From Gemmatimonadota bacterium (GTDB lineage: Bacteria; Latescibacterota; UBA2968; UBA8231): 15,415 bases of DNA. How positions within the stretch are numbered: the stretch's first letter is position 1; each line of letters begins with the position of its first letter. The DNA lies in NCBI GenBank assembly GCA_028875335.1, contig JAPPEF010000325.1, positions 1 to 15,415 on the forward strand, in the 5' to 3' direction. Under the pieces are notes generated by a model. That model was not told where the DNA came from, did no database searches, and was given only the letters and a program-made list of their open reading frames with translations. Shown here in pieces: positions 7,174 through 13,385 of the stretch. A program made the position numbers and the translations under genes.

Positions 7174-7503
7174 CTACGACAGTGCGGCGAGTGCCTCTTC
7201 TTCGGAGGCGTGGATCGCAATGATCTTGTCAAAACCGCTGATTTCGAAAATTTCCCGTATCGGCTCCGAAAGCGAGCATAGCGCGAACTGAGCACTGCGC
7301 TGCTGGAGCGTTTTGGCAATCAGCAGAAACGTCCGCAAGCCCGCACTGCTGATGTAGTTGATGTCCGCCAAATCGACGAGCACCGGGTTGCTGTCCGTGC
7401 CGATCGCCTCGCTTAAGGCCTCGTGGAAGTCGCGGGCATTGACCCCGTCGATGCGGCCTTCGGGCTTGGCGATTAATACGCCATCCTTCTGTTCGGTGTT
7501 CAC
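7174..7503 (-). CDS. STAS-domain anti-sigma factor antagonist (SpoIIAA/RsbV-like)
   Basis: A 109-residue single STAS domain. The segment YISSAGLRTFL aligns with the SpoIIAA phosphorylation loop, placing Ser53 as the residue that an HATPase kinase would phosphorylate and a PP2C phosphatase would clear. The start is GTG (7503-7501), with AGGAG on the minus strand at 7513-7509, five bases away. It lies 45 bases downstream of the ammonium transporter gene on the same strand, with no terminator visible between, so co-transcription is likely. Its TAG (7176-7174) abuts the TAA of the sensor kinase with no spacer. It completes the partner-switching set formed with the genes at 2176-3345 and 3342-3764, although it is on the opposite strand. 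Confidence 0.93.
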   Translation of the reverse strand: MNTEQKDGVLIAKPEGRIDGVNARDFHEALSEAIGTDSNPVLVDLADINYISSAGLRTFLLIAKTLQQRSAQFALCSLSEPIREIFEISGFDKIIAIHASEEEALAALS

Positions 7504-7508
7504 TTGAT

Positions 7509-7513
7509 CTCCT
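7509..7513 (-). promoter_or_regulatory. Ribosome binding site fixing a GTG start
   Basis: Read on the minus strand this is AGGAG, five bases before GTG at 7503-7501. It supports the GTG as start of the STAS gene and independent translation initiation in the putative transporter-STAS transcript. Confidence 0.7.
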
Positions 7514-7548
7514 ACCTTTCTAAATGGTATGCACCAGTTGCTGGCCGG

Positions 7549-8934
7549 TTATGAATTGTTCCGAATTTGGTCAACGTCATCCTGATCGGGCATGAGCACG
7601 AATTCAGGGTACGCTTCGATTCCGAGCTCTGCAGTATCCTGGCCGAGCTCTTCAACGATTTGCGACACCCGCACCCCCATTGTCTTGTCTAGAACAAACC
7701 ACGCGAGCCACGAAGCCGCAAACGCAAACGCGCCCACCGCCAACACCCCGATGAGCTGGACACCGAAGTTGCCACCGGCTGCAATGCAGACCGCTAGGGT
7801 CCCCCAAACGCCGGCGAACAAGTGGGCCGGAATCGCACCTACAACATCGTCTAGCTTGACGACCTCCAACAACTTCATCGCGCCGACGCACAACGCGCCG
7901 CCTATAGCACCAATTACGAGCGACCAGTGGTGATCGACGATATCTGGCCCGGCCGTAATGGAGACGAGGCCGCCGAGCGCGCCGTTGAGGACGCCGAGTA
8001 GATCAATGCGTCCTAAGATCGGCCGCGATACGATGAGAGCAGCTATGACGCCGGCTGCTGCCGCAAGGTTGGTATTCACGAGCACATGGCTCATGGCGAC
8101 GGCATCGGCCGCGCTCGACAGCGCGAGCTGCGAGCCGCCGTTGAAGCCAAACCACCCGAGCCACAAAATGAAGACGCCCAAGGTCACGGCGGGGATGTTG
8201 GAAGGCGCCGTGACCTTGACGCTGCCGTCGGCGCGAAATTTCCCGTGTCGCGCCCCGACCACGAGCGCCCCGGCGAGCGCAGCCCAACCTCCGGTCGAAT
8301 GCACTATGGTAGAGCCAGCAAAATCCTTAAACCCCATTGCACTCAGCCAGCCGCCACCCCAAGTCCAAGCCCCGACGATGGGATAAATGATTATCGTCAA
8401 CACGACCGTAAAAGCAAGAAACGCCCACAGCTTCACCCGCTCGGCCAGCGTACCCGATACAATAGAAGCGGTCGTCGCCACAAAGACCATCTGAAAAAAC
8501 CAGTCCGACATGGTGGCATAGCCGGCCTTTGTCACGTCTGCCGCGGCCGCGGCCTCACCGGACAACAGCTTGAGCTCATTGTCTGAAGGCCCGTATAAGA
8601 ACTTGAGGGTGCCGATCCAGCCTTCCTGCACATCGACGTACATGAGGTTGTAGCCGACCAAGTAGTACGTGATCCCGGCAATCGAATAAAGCCCGATGTT
8701 CTTGAGGCAGATCATGGAGGCGTTCTTGGTGCGCACAGACCCGGCTTCAAGCATAGTAAAGCCCGCGCACATCCACATTATGAGCACGCCCCAAACGAGA
8801 AACGAGAAGGTGTTGAGAATGAATTGCAGTTCTTCACCGCTCGCGGCATAAGCCCCGGTCGCCCCCATTAGGAGGCCGCCGGCCACAATAAATCCGCCCA
8901 CCTGCAATGCGCTGCCACTCGAGTTTCCAACCAT
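7549..8934 (-). CDS. amt: Amt/Mep/Rh-family ammonium transporter
   Basis: A 461-residue, 11-helix-type membrane protein preceded by a cleavable-looking N-terminal segment (hydrophobic about residues 12-30, ending AYAAS). Channel landmarks are EAGSVR, the twin pore histidines His212 (FAGSTIVHSTGG) and His371 (PAHLFAGVWGTL), and the WFGFNGGS loop. In that loop Trp261, Phe264 and Ser268 correspond to E. coli AmtB Trp212, Phe215 and Ser219. The cytoplasmic tail keeps a GIEAYPEF motif, then extends to an acidic end. AAGGAGGGAG at 8950-8941 is a very strong ribosome binding site. No glnK (PII) gene accompanies it, which is unusual for bacterial amt loci; a STAS gene follows instead. It moves ammonium/ammonia across the inner membrane and could double as a sensor. 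Confidence 0.96.
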   Translation of the reverse strand: MVGNSSGSALQVGGFIVAGGLLMGATGAYAASGEELQFILNTFSFLVWGVLIMWMCAGFTMLEAGSVRTKNASMICLKNIGLYSIAGITYYLVGYNLMYVDVQEGWIGTLKFLYGPSDNELKLLSGEAAAAADVTKAGYATMSDWFFQMVFVATTASIVSGTLAERVKLWAFLAFTVVLTIIIYPIVGAWTWGGGWLSAMGFKDFAGSTIVHSTGGWAALAGALVVGARHGKFRADGSVKVTAPSNIPAVTLGVFILWLGWFGFNGGSQLALSSAADAVAMSHVLVNTNLAAAAGVIAALIVSRPILGRIDLLGVLNGALGGLVSITAGPDIVDHHWSLVIGAIGGALCVGAMKLLEVVKLDDVVGAIPAHLFAGVWGTLAVCIAAGGNFGVQLIGVLAVGAFAFAASWLAWFVLDKTMGVRVSQIVEELGQDTAELGIEAYPEFVLMPDQDDVDQIRNNS

Positions 8935-8964
8935 ATCGATCTCCCTCCTTTGATCGAGCAGATC

Positions 8965-8976
8965 CTACTCTAGTAG
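8965..8976. repeat. Inverted repeat at the presumed transcription start of the transporter gene
   Basis: CTACT (8965-8969) and AGTAG (8972-8976) are perfect reverse complements around a 2-base centre. The repeat begins about seven bases downstream of the predicted -10 element, so it covers the expected start point of the transporter transcript. This is where a repressor would block initiation, but it could also form a small 5' hairpin. Arm length is short, so chance is possible. Confidence 0.3.
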
Positions 8977-8982
8977 TCCCAT

Positions 8983-9011
8983 ACTATAGCCAATAGCCAA
9001 TCCTCTCGCAA
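8983..9011 (-). promoter_or_regulatory. Sigma-70-type promoter for the amt-STAS unit
   Basis: On the minus strand, TTGCGA (9011-9006, 4 of 6 to the -35 consensus) and TATAGT (8988-8983, 5 of 6 to the -10) are separated by exactly 17 bases. Transcription would start near 8976, giving a leader of about 40 bases that contains the strong ribosome binding site. The spacer and -10 edge carry a 7-bp tandem repeat (ATAGCCA twice on the plus strand, 8986-8999), which may bind a regulator. The rest of the 240-base gap (8935-9174) holds only the inverted repeat at 8965-8976 and the hairpin at 9137-9168. I see no further gene in it. Confidence 0.55.
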
Positions 9012-9136
9012 TCACTACGTCACTCTCCGATCCACCAAACAACAGGGGTTGAATATCGCTGATTTCTGCAAAAAATAAAACGGCAAAATGCTCTCGGGAT
9101 GTTAAGAATGTGTTGGATATCGTTGCGAGGGGCAGG

Positions 9137-9168
9137 TCCTGAAGTTGGCAAGACGGCGAACTTGAGGA
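9137..9168 (-). repeat. Imperfect hairpin just after the ATPase gene
   Basis: Ten-base arms at 9137-9146 and 9159-9168 pair with one mismatch around a 12-base loop, starting seven bases after the stop of the ATPase gene. No T-run follows on either strand, so it does not meet the usual form of an intrinsic terminator. It may end or protect the ATPase transcript, or simply be chance. Confidence 0.35.
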
Positions 9169-9174
9169 TCAATC

Positions 9175-10920
9175 CTAGTCTCCCGCAGGGGTCGCATTCT
9201 CCGCGACCCGCACGATCTCGTCCAGTTTCTCGCTAATCTCGGGATCAATCTCGCTATCGGGGACGTGTTCAGCCAACTCGTAGAAATTTTTCTTGGCCAT
9301 CAGATTGGGTAGGCCAAGCTTCCCGAAGTAGGATTCAAAGAGCGGGACTAGAAAATCATCGCTGGCCTTGATGTCAGCACTCCAAGGGGATCCTTTGCCA
9401 AGCGTCTTTAGGGCCGACTCTACTTCCTCAATGGCTTGGCTCATCGCATCCTGCCGCCTCTCTACTTCGGCCGACGCGAACAGTGGTCCCGATGCAGCAT
9501 TCTCTGACGCCGATGCCGACGCCGATGCGTACTTTCCGAGTGTGGCCCGCGAGCAGATGTAGTTTTCTATCTCCCGGCGTTTCCAGATCAGGCGCTCGAC
9601 CGGGGAAATATCGAGAGGTTCTGATTCGAGGCGATCAAAAAGGGCAACTCCACCAAGAGTGGGGAGCGCTTCCCGCAAACCGTGGTAGTGGTTCTGAACC
9701 GCTGTGAGTTGATTCCCCACGTATTTCACGAATGGCCGTCCAAATACTTGGATTGCGCGTTCGTGTCTCAGCCGTCTAGCGAAAGCTTGCATTATCGCTA
9801 GGTCCGTTGAACCCTCTAGGTAGAGCACCCATCCAGTCTGTTCCGCCTGATAGTACTGCTCAAACCCGATCTCTCTGAGTGCCTTCAAGACCTGACTGCC
9901 GCGGTCGTTGATGCGGTGTGGCTGGCCGACGAAGGCGACAACCAAGTCTCGGTCCGCAGCTTCGTTTAGCAGCACTTCAGAGTGACTGGCGGCAATAATC
10001 TGGCTGTCGCTTGCTCGCGCCACATCAGTGAGCAGACGGTATATCTGGCGCTGACGAAGAATCTCTAAGTGAGCGTCAGGCTCGTCGAGGAGCAAGACGG
10101 AGCCGGGATTCGCGTACATATATGCAAGGAGAAGCAGCGTCTGTTGCAAACCCCGCCCGGCGGACGACAAATCGAGTTCAGCGCCATGCTCGTGATAGGT
10201 CATTACGATCTCGCCGCGTTCGGCAATGTAGCGCGGCGGACGGAGTTTTGACCCGAACAGGTTTTCAATCTGCTTAACAAGATCGTTCCACAAGGACGGC
10301 TGTCCTTCGCAAATCCGGAAGCAGAGATTGCGCAACACTTCGGCGGTACGTCCCTCTCCGATCCGAACATTGACAGCACCGTCATCAAGGCGTGTTTCCG
10401 TAGCCGCAAGCCCGGACATCGGCGGCAGGAAGGCGATCTGGACGCTTCCTGCTTCGTCCGGCACTTGCATGCGGTCGGGGGTTTTGCCGTCAGCCAGACG
10501 AAGCGGACGACAATAGAAAGACTCGTCGTTGGCGTAGTCGAACTCCAAGCCACACCTCCAGCTTTGGTCATTGGTCACACCTTCGACGGTAATGTCGATG
10601 CGAATATTGCTAGTGCGTTGCTGGCCGTTGACTCTGCGCACATCTCGCACATGCAGACCATGCCAAAGGAGGTTCGCGTCCGGAATCGGAATGGCCACGA
10701 GGTCGCGGCGGTTGACGGTGACGCCGGGACGCTTCTCGGGCGTGCTCTTCCCGGACCGCTTCTCATTCCAGCGCTTGAGACCGATGTCCCATAAGGCGAG
10801 TGCCTGCATGGCCGAAGTCTTCCCAGAGTTGTTGGGGCCGATGAAGACCACCGGACTCCCGAGTTCGATCTCGACCTCGCCGAAGCGTTTGAAGTTGCGG
10901 ATGGTGAGCTTGGTCAGCAT
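9175..10920 (-). CDS. SMC/RecF-like ATPase with OLD/DUF4435-like C-terminal half (candidate defence nuclease)
   Basis: A 581-residue protein. The N-terminal half is an ABC/SMC-type ATPase: opening LTIRNFKRFG, Walker A GPNNSGKT (28-35), signature LSSAGRGLQQTLLL, Walker B LLLDEPD (Asp279, Glu280) and H-loop His313. From about residue 362 a second domain begins VLYLEGSTDL (Glu369), then GGVALFDRLESE (Asp429) and KRREIENYI. This pattern resembles TOPRIM nuclease domains of OLD proteins and the DUF4435 domain of PARIS systems. The second acidic residue expected in the usual DxD is Leu431, so catalysis may be altered or absent. An Ala-Ser repeat (near 470) looks like a flexible linker. OLD-type proteins act as phage-defence effectors; here no partner gene is adjacent. 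The ATG at 10920 has a stop codon immediately upstream in frame, and the nearest good GGAGG (10944-10940) is 19 bases away, which is poor spacing. Confidence 0.85.
   Translation of the reverse strand: MLTKLTIRNFKRFGEVEIELGSPVVFIGPNNSGKTSAMQALALWDIGLKRWNEKRSGKSTPEKRPGVTVNRRDLVAIPIPDANLLWHGLHVRDVRRVNGQQRTSNIRIDITVEGVTNDQSWRCGLEFDYANDESFYCRPLRLADGKTPDRMQVPDEAGSVQIAFLPPMSGLAATETRLDDGAVNVRIGEGRTAEVLRNLCFRICEGQPSLWNDLVKQIENLFGSKLRPPRYIAERGEIVMTYHEHGAELDLSSAGRGLQQTLLLLAYMYANPGSVLLLDEPDAHLEILRQRQIYRLLTDVARASDSQIIAASHSEVLLNEAADRDLVVAFVGQPHRINDRGSQVLKALREIGFEQYYQAEQTGWVLYLEGSTDLAIMQAFARRLRHERAIQVFGRPFVKYVGNQLTAVQNHYHGLREALPTLGGVALFDRLESEPLDISPVERLIWKRREIENYICSRATLGKYASASASASENAASGPLFASAEVERRQDAMSQAIEEVESALKTLGKGSPWSADIKASDDFLVPLFESYFGKLGLPNLMAKKNFYELAEHVPDSEIDPEISEKLDEIVRVAENATPAGD
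9506..9529. repeat. 12-bp tandem repeat inside the ATPase gene
   Basis: Two near-identical 12-base units (9506-9517 and 9518-9529, differing only at the last base) are themselves built of GACGCC/GATGCC-type six-base units. On the minus strand they encode an Ala-Ser run in the C-terminal half of the ATPase. Gain or loss of units keeps the frame. Confidence 0.7.
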
Positions 10921-10995
10921 CTATCAGAATCCAGAGCTACCTCCGGCAAATGCGCGGCTTGTTGCCAATCACCTAGCAGAAATAAAGCCATACGG

Positions 10996-11793
10996 CTACA
11001 CCCGCCCGTCGAATTCGCTTCCCCTGATCAACATAAAGCGAAATTCGCCGCGCGGCTTTTCGCACTCGGTCATCAGGCGCTGTTCCTCGCTTCCAACGCC
11101 GAGGTACATGGTCTCCGAGCGGAGATAGTGCAGGGCTAGGCCGCGCCGCCGATTGGGGGTGGGATTGGCACCCGTGCGGTGGAAGTTGAGGCCGTGGTGG
11201 AACAAGCAGGAGCCAGCCGGCAATTCCACTGGCACAGGCTCGGGAATCAGGGGATTTTCCAAAAAGCGGGCTTTGTGCGCCGAATTGATAGGCCCCCATT
11301 TGTGGCTGCCCGGCAGTACGGTCATGCAGCCGTTTTCCACGGTGGCGTCGTCGAGGGCGACCCAGCAGGAGACGTGGTCTTGCGGAGCAAACTGCGGCCA
11401 CGCCACGGAATCCTGATGCCAGTCAGTGACCGTGCCGTGATAGCGCGCCTTCATCATCAATTGGTCGCAATAGAGTTTGATATTGGGGCCGAGCAAGTCC
11501 TCGATGACATCGACGATCTTCGCCTTGCGGGCCACGGCCTCAAAGAGGGGATCAAAATAGCACAGGTGCGTCATTTTGCGCACCTGATCGAGGCGATCCA
11601 CCTCAGCCTCCTCTTCCTCGCGGAAGGCGGCTTCCAACTGGACATAGCGCGGCGGCACGTGGTCGGCTTGGCCCCGGGCAATCTCCTCGCTGCGCTGGCG
11701 CAGGGCCTGTAATTCGTCGTCAGAGAGGATCCGATGATAGGGCAGGTAGCCCTGTTCCTCAAAGTGGCTTTTTTGCGCTTGTGTCAAGGCCAT
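10996..11793 (-). CDS. Phytanoyl-CoA dioxygenase (PhyH) family Fe(II)/2-oxoglutarate oxygenase
   Basis: A 265-residue cupin-fold oxygenase. The iron facial triad is visible as His126 and Asp128 (DWHQDSVAW) and distal His205 (GLNFHRTGANP), with the 2-oxoglutarate-binding Arg at 215/216 (PNRRRGLALHY). Because the HxD carboxylate is present, it should hydroxylate rather than halogenate. The ATG at 11793 is chosen: it follows the aldolase stop by 10 bases and gives the usual N-terminus (LTQAQKSHFEEQGYLP). An upstream start at 11874 would lie inside the aldolase gene. No clear Shine-Dalgarno precedes it, so it probably depends on translation of the aldolase. It is the third gene of the 13280-10996 operon. 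The family hydroxylates diverse small molecules; the substrate is unknown. Confidence 0.9.
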   Translation of the reverse strand: MALTQAQKSHFEEQGYLPYHRILSDDELQALRQRSEEIARGQADHVPPRYVQLEAAFREEEEAEVDRLDQVRKMTHLCYFDPLFEAVARKAKIVDVIEDLLGPNIKLYCDQLMMKARYHGTVTDWHQDSVAWPQFAPQDHVSCWVALDDATVENGCMTVLPGSHKWGPINSAHKARFLENPLIPEPVPVELPAGSCLFHHGLNFHRTGANPTPNRRRGLALHYLRSETMYLGVGSEEQRLMTECEKPRGEFRFMLIRGSEFDGRV

Positions 11794-11803
11794 GACTGCT
11801 GGA

Positions 11804-12487
11804 CTAGCCCGCCATCTCAGCGCGGATTTCCCGAATCCAATCGACACTCTGGCGCACCTTGGCCTCCAAACCATCCCAGTCTTGGGCGGCGACGAGTTCC
11901 TTGGTGATCAGCTTGGAGCCAGCGCCAACGGCGGCAACGCCGGCTGTAAACCACGCTTCCAAGCTCTCGCGGGTGGCATCGACGCCGCCGGTGGGCATAA
12001 TCCGAGTCCACGGACAAGGGCCAAGTACGGATTTGACGAAGGCCGGACCGCCGACTTCGCTGCCGGGGAACACCTTGACGATCTCGACGCCTAACTCCTC
12101 GGCCTGGCCGATCTCGCTGACCGAGCCGCAGCCGGGCGAATAGGCAATTTTGCGGCGATTGCACAGGCGAGCGACCTCCTCGTTGAGCAAGGGGCCGACG
12201 ACGAAGTTCGCGCCGTTGGCAATGTAGAGGGCCGCAGTGGGCGCGTCGCAGATCGAGCCAACGCCCATGATGATGTCGATTTTCTCGGCCATCACGTGGC
12301 GCACGGTCTCGGTGAAGACGTGATAAGCCAAATCGCCGCGATTGGTGAATTCAGCGCAGCGAGCACCCCCTCGGGCGCAGGCTTCGACGATGTGGATGGT
12401 GGTTTCTGGGTCGGCGTTATAAAAGACCGGGACGATACCCGTGTCGTAGATGGCATTGAGGACGGCCATCCGGTCGTACTGGGCCAT
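11804..12487 (-). CDS. KDPG/KHG-type aldolase
   Basis: A 227-residue class I aldolase of the Eda/DgoA family, which splits 2-keto-3-deoxy-6-phosphogluconate or related 2-keto-4-hydroxy acids to pyruvate plus an aldehyde. The Schiff-base lysine is Lys138 in VKVFPGSEVGGPAF. Glu46 and Arg50 (EFTNR) match the E-x-T-x-R segment, and SPGCGSVSE matches the family PG-T-E loop. GIVPVFYN and MPTGGVD also fit. AAGGAG lies 5 bases ahead of the ATG on the minus strand (12498-12493). It sits between two PhyH-family oxygenases, 31 bases after one and 10 before the next, so it probably cleaves a keto acid made in the same pathway. No KDPG-forming dehydratase is nearby. Confidence 0.92.
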   Translation of the reverse strand: MAQYDRMAVLNAIYDTGIVPVFYNADPETTIHIVEACARGGARCAEFTNRGDLAYHVFTETVRHVMAEKIDIIMGVGSICDAPTAALYIANGANFVVGPLLNEEVARLCNRRKIAYSPGCGSVSEIGQAEELGVEIVKVFPGSEVGGPAFVKSVLGPCPWTRIMPTGGVDATRESLEAWFTAGVAAVGAGSKLITKELVAAQDWDGLEAKVRQSVDWIREIRAEMAG

Positions 12488-12518
12488 TGTGTCTCCTTAC
12501 GTGTAGCGGAATGTGTAA

Positions 12519-13280
12519 TTATCGAGCAACAGAGGCAAAAGGCACGTGCTGCTCGGGGAAATTGCCGTAGCGGTCCTCGCCGCGCACCAAGACAGTCGGA
12601 TACTTGTTGCCCAGCGAGTTGAGCTCGGTCTGCGCGACGTGCGGGGCCACGTAACGCAGCGTCAACCCGCAGCGGCGGCGATTGGAGGTGTTGGGGTTGC
12701 TGGCGTGGAATACCTGACCGTCGTGAATGGATATCTGGCCCGGCGCGAGCACCAAATCGACGGCGTGGCTGTCATCGACGAGCTCGTCGGGAATCTCCTG
12801 ATTAATGCTGAGCAAATTGCCGGCTTTGGCCGACTCGCCGTGGGTGGCAATGCCGTTTTTATGCGAGCCGGGGATGACCCGCATACAGCCGTTTTCCACA
12901 TCGCTGGCATCCACAGCCACCCAAGCGGTGTGGGCCTCGGGCGGCTCTAAGCCCCAATAGGTGACGTCTTGATGCCAAGCCACAAAGTGCTTGGCTTCTG
13001 GATCGGGGTATTTGCAGAAAAAGTGGGTCGAGAGCAGCATAATATCCTCGCCCATGACTTCCTGCATGGCGTCGAGGATGCGCGGCTCCGTGGCCATCTG
13101 CCAGATGAATTCTTCGTCTAAGTGGCGGGCTTGCAGACCGATCTGGCACTTTTCGCGGCCCTCGCGGGCTTCCAATTCGTCGAAGCACGAACGGAAGTGA
13201 TCGATCTCGCTGGCGCTAAACAGGTCGATGCCCGTGAGAAAGCCCTGCTCGGCGTAGGTCTGGGCGGCGTATTGCGTCAT
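12519..13280 (-). CDS. Phytanoyl-CoA dioxygenase (PhyH) family oxygenase, second copy
   Basis: A 253-residue Fe(II)/2-oxoglutarate oxygenase. Iron ligands are His103 and Asp105 (AWHQDVTYW) and His192 (VFHASNPN), with 2-oxoglutarate-binding Arg about 202 (NRRRCGLTLRY). It is clearly related to the gene at 10996-11793 (shared ENGCM..PGSHK block) but diverged, so this looks like an old duplication or two family members rather than a recent copy. The ATG at 13280 is preceded by GGAG; an upstream ATG at 13400 would run across the promoter region. It is the first gene of the oxygenase-aldolase-oxygenase operon and diverges from the iron-type alcohol dehydrogenase at 13386. The substrate is not determinable from sequence. 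Confidence 0.9.
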   Translation of the reverse strand: MTQYAAQTYAEQGFLTGIDLFSASEIDHFRSCFDELEAREGREKCQIGLQARHLDEEFIWQMATEPRILDAMQEVMGEDIMLLSTHFFCKYPDPEAKHFVAWHQDVTYWGLEPPEAHTAWVAVDASDVENGCMRVIPGSHKNGIATHGESAKAGNLLSINQEIPDELVDDSHAVDLVLAPGQISIHDGQVFHASNPNTSNRRRCGLTLRYVAPHVAQTELNSLGNKYPTVLVRGEDRYGNFPEQHVPFASVAR

Positions 13281-13293
13281 GGTAGCTCCGTTT

Positions 13294-13322
13294 TTGTAGT
13301 GCTGCGATTCCGTGTATATATT
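13294..13322 (+). promoter_or_regulatory. Promoter for the alcohol dehydrogenase unit, in a divergent control region
   Basis: TTGTAG (13294-13299) and TATATT (13317-13322) are spaced by 17 bases and lie about 63 bases ahead of the ATG at 13386. The same AT-rich palindromic TATATA core could serve as the -10 of the opposite-strand oxygenase operon starting at 13280, though I do not find a convincing -35 for it. The 105-base region (13281-13385) between the divergent genes is the natural place for a shared regulator to bind. Confidence 0.5.
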
Positions 13323-13385
13323 GCACAAATCCCCCGCGCGAAACAAGACTCGATTCGCCGCGTCAACACCAAGAGGAAGGCCGCA

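Noticed and set aside
8086..8586. Plus-strand open frame opposite the ammonium transporter
   Set aside because: Low-complexity basic product with no recognisable motif, antisense to a clear gene.
9007..9025. Sigma-54-like promoter upstream of amt (TTGC with an upstream TGACG on the minus strand)
   Set aside because: The required GG at -24 reads GA, and the -24 element matches poorly; the sigma-70-type pair nearby is better.
9070..9095. T-rich tract on the minus strand as an intrinsic terminator for the ATPase gene
   Set aside because: Only a 3-base stem can be drawn before the tract, too short to terminate.
8935..10995. ATPase gene as part of a mobile element with flanking repeats
   Set aside because: No integrase, transposase or convincing direct repeats were seen at its edges; only short chance-level matches were found.
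11794..11874. Upstream ATG for the oxygenase at 10996-11793
   Set aside because: It lies inside the aldolase coding region, and the added residues do not resemble the family.
13122..13385. 88-residue N-terminal extension of the iron-type alcohol dehydrogenase
   Set aside because: It overlaps the opposing oxygenase gene and the divergent promoter; the ATG at 13386 has a good ribosome binding site.
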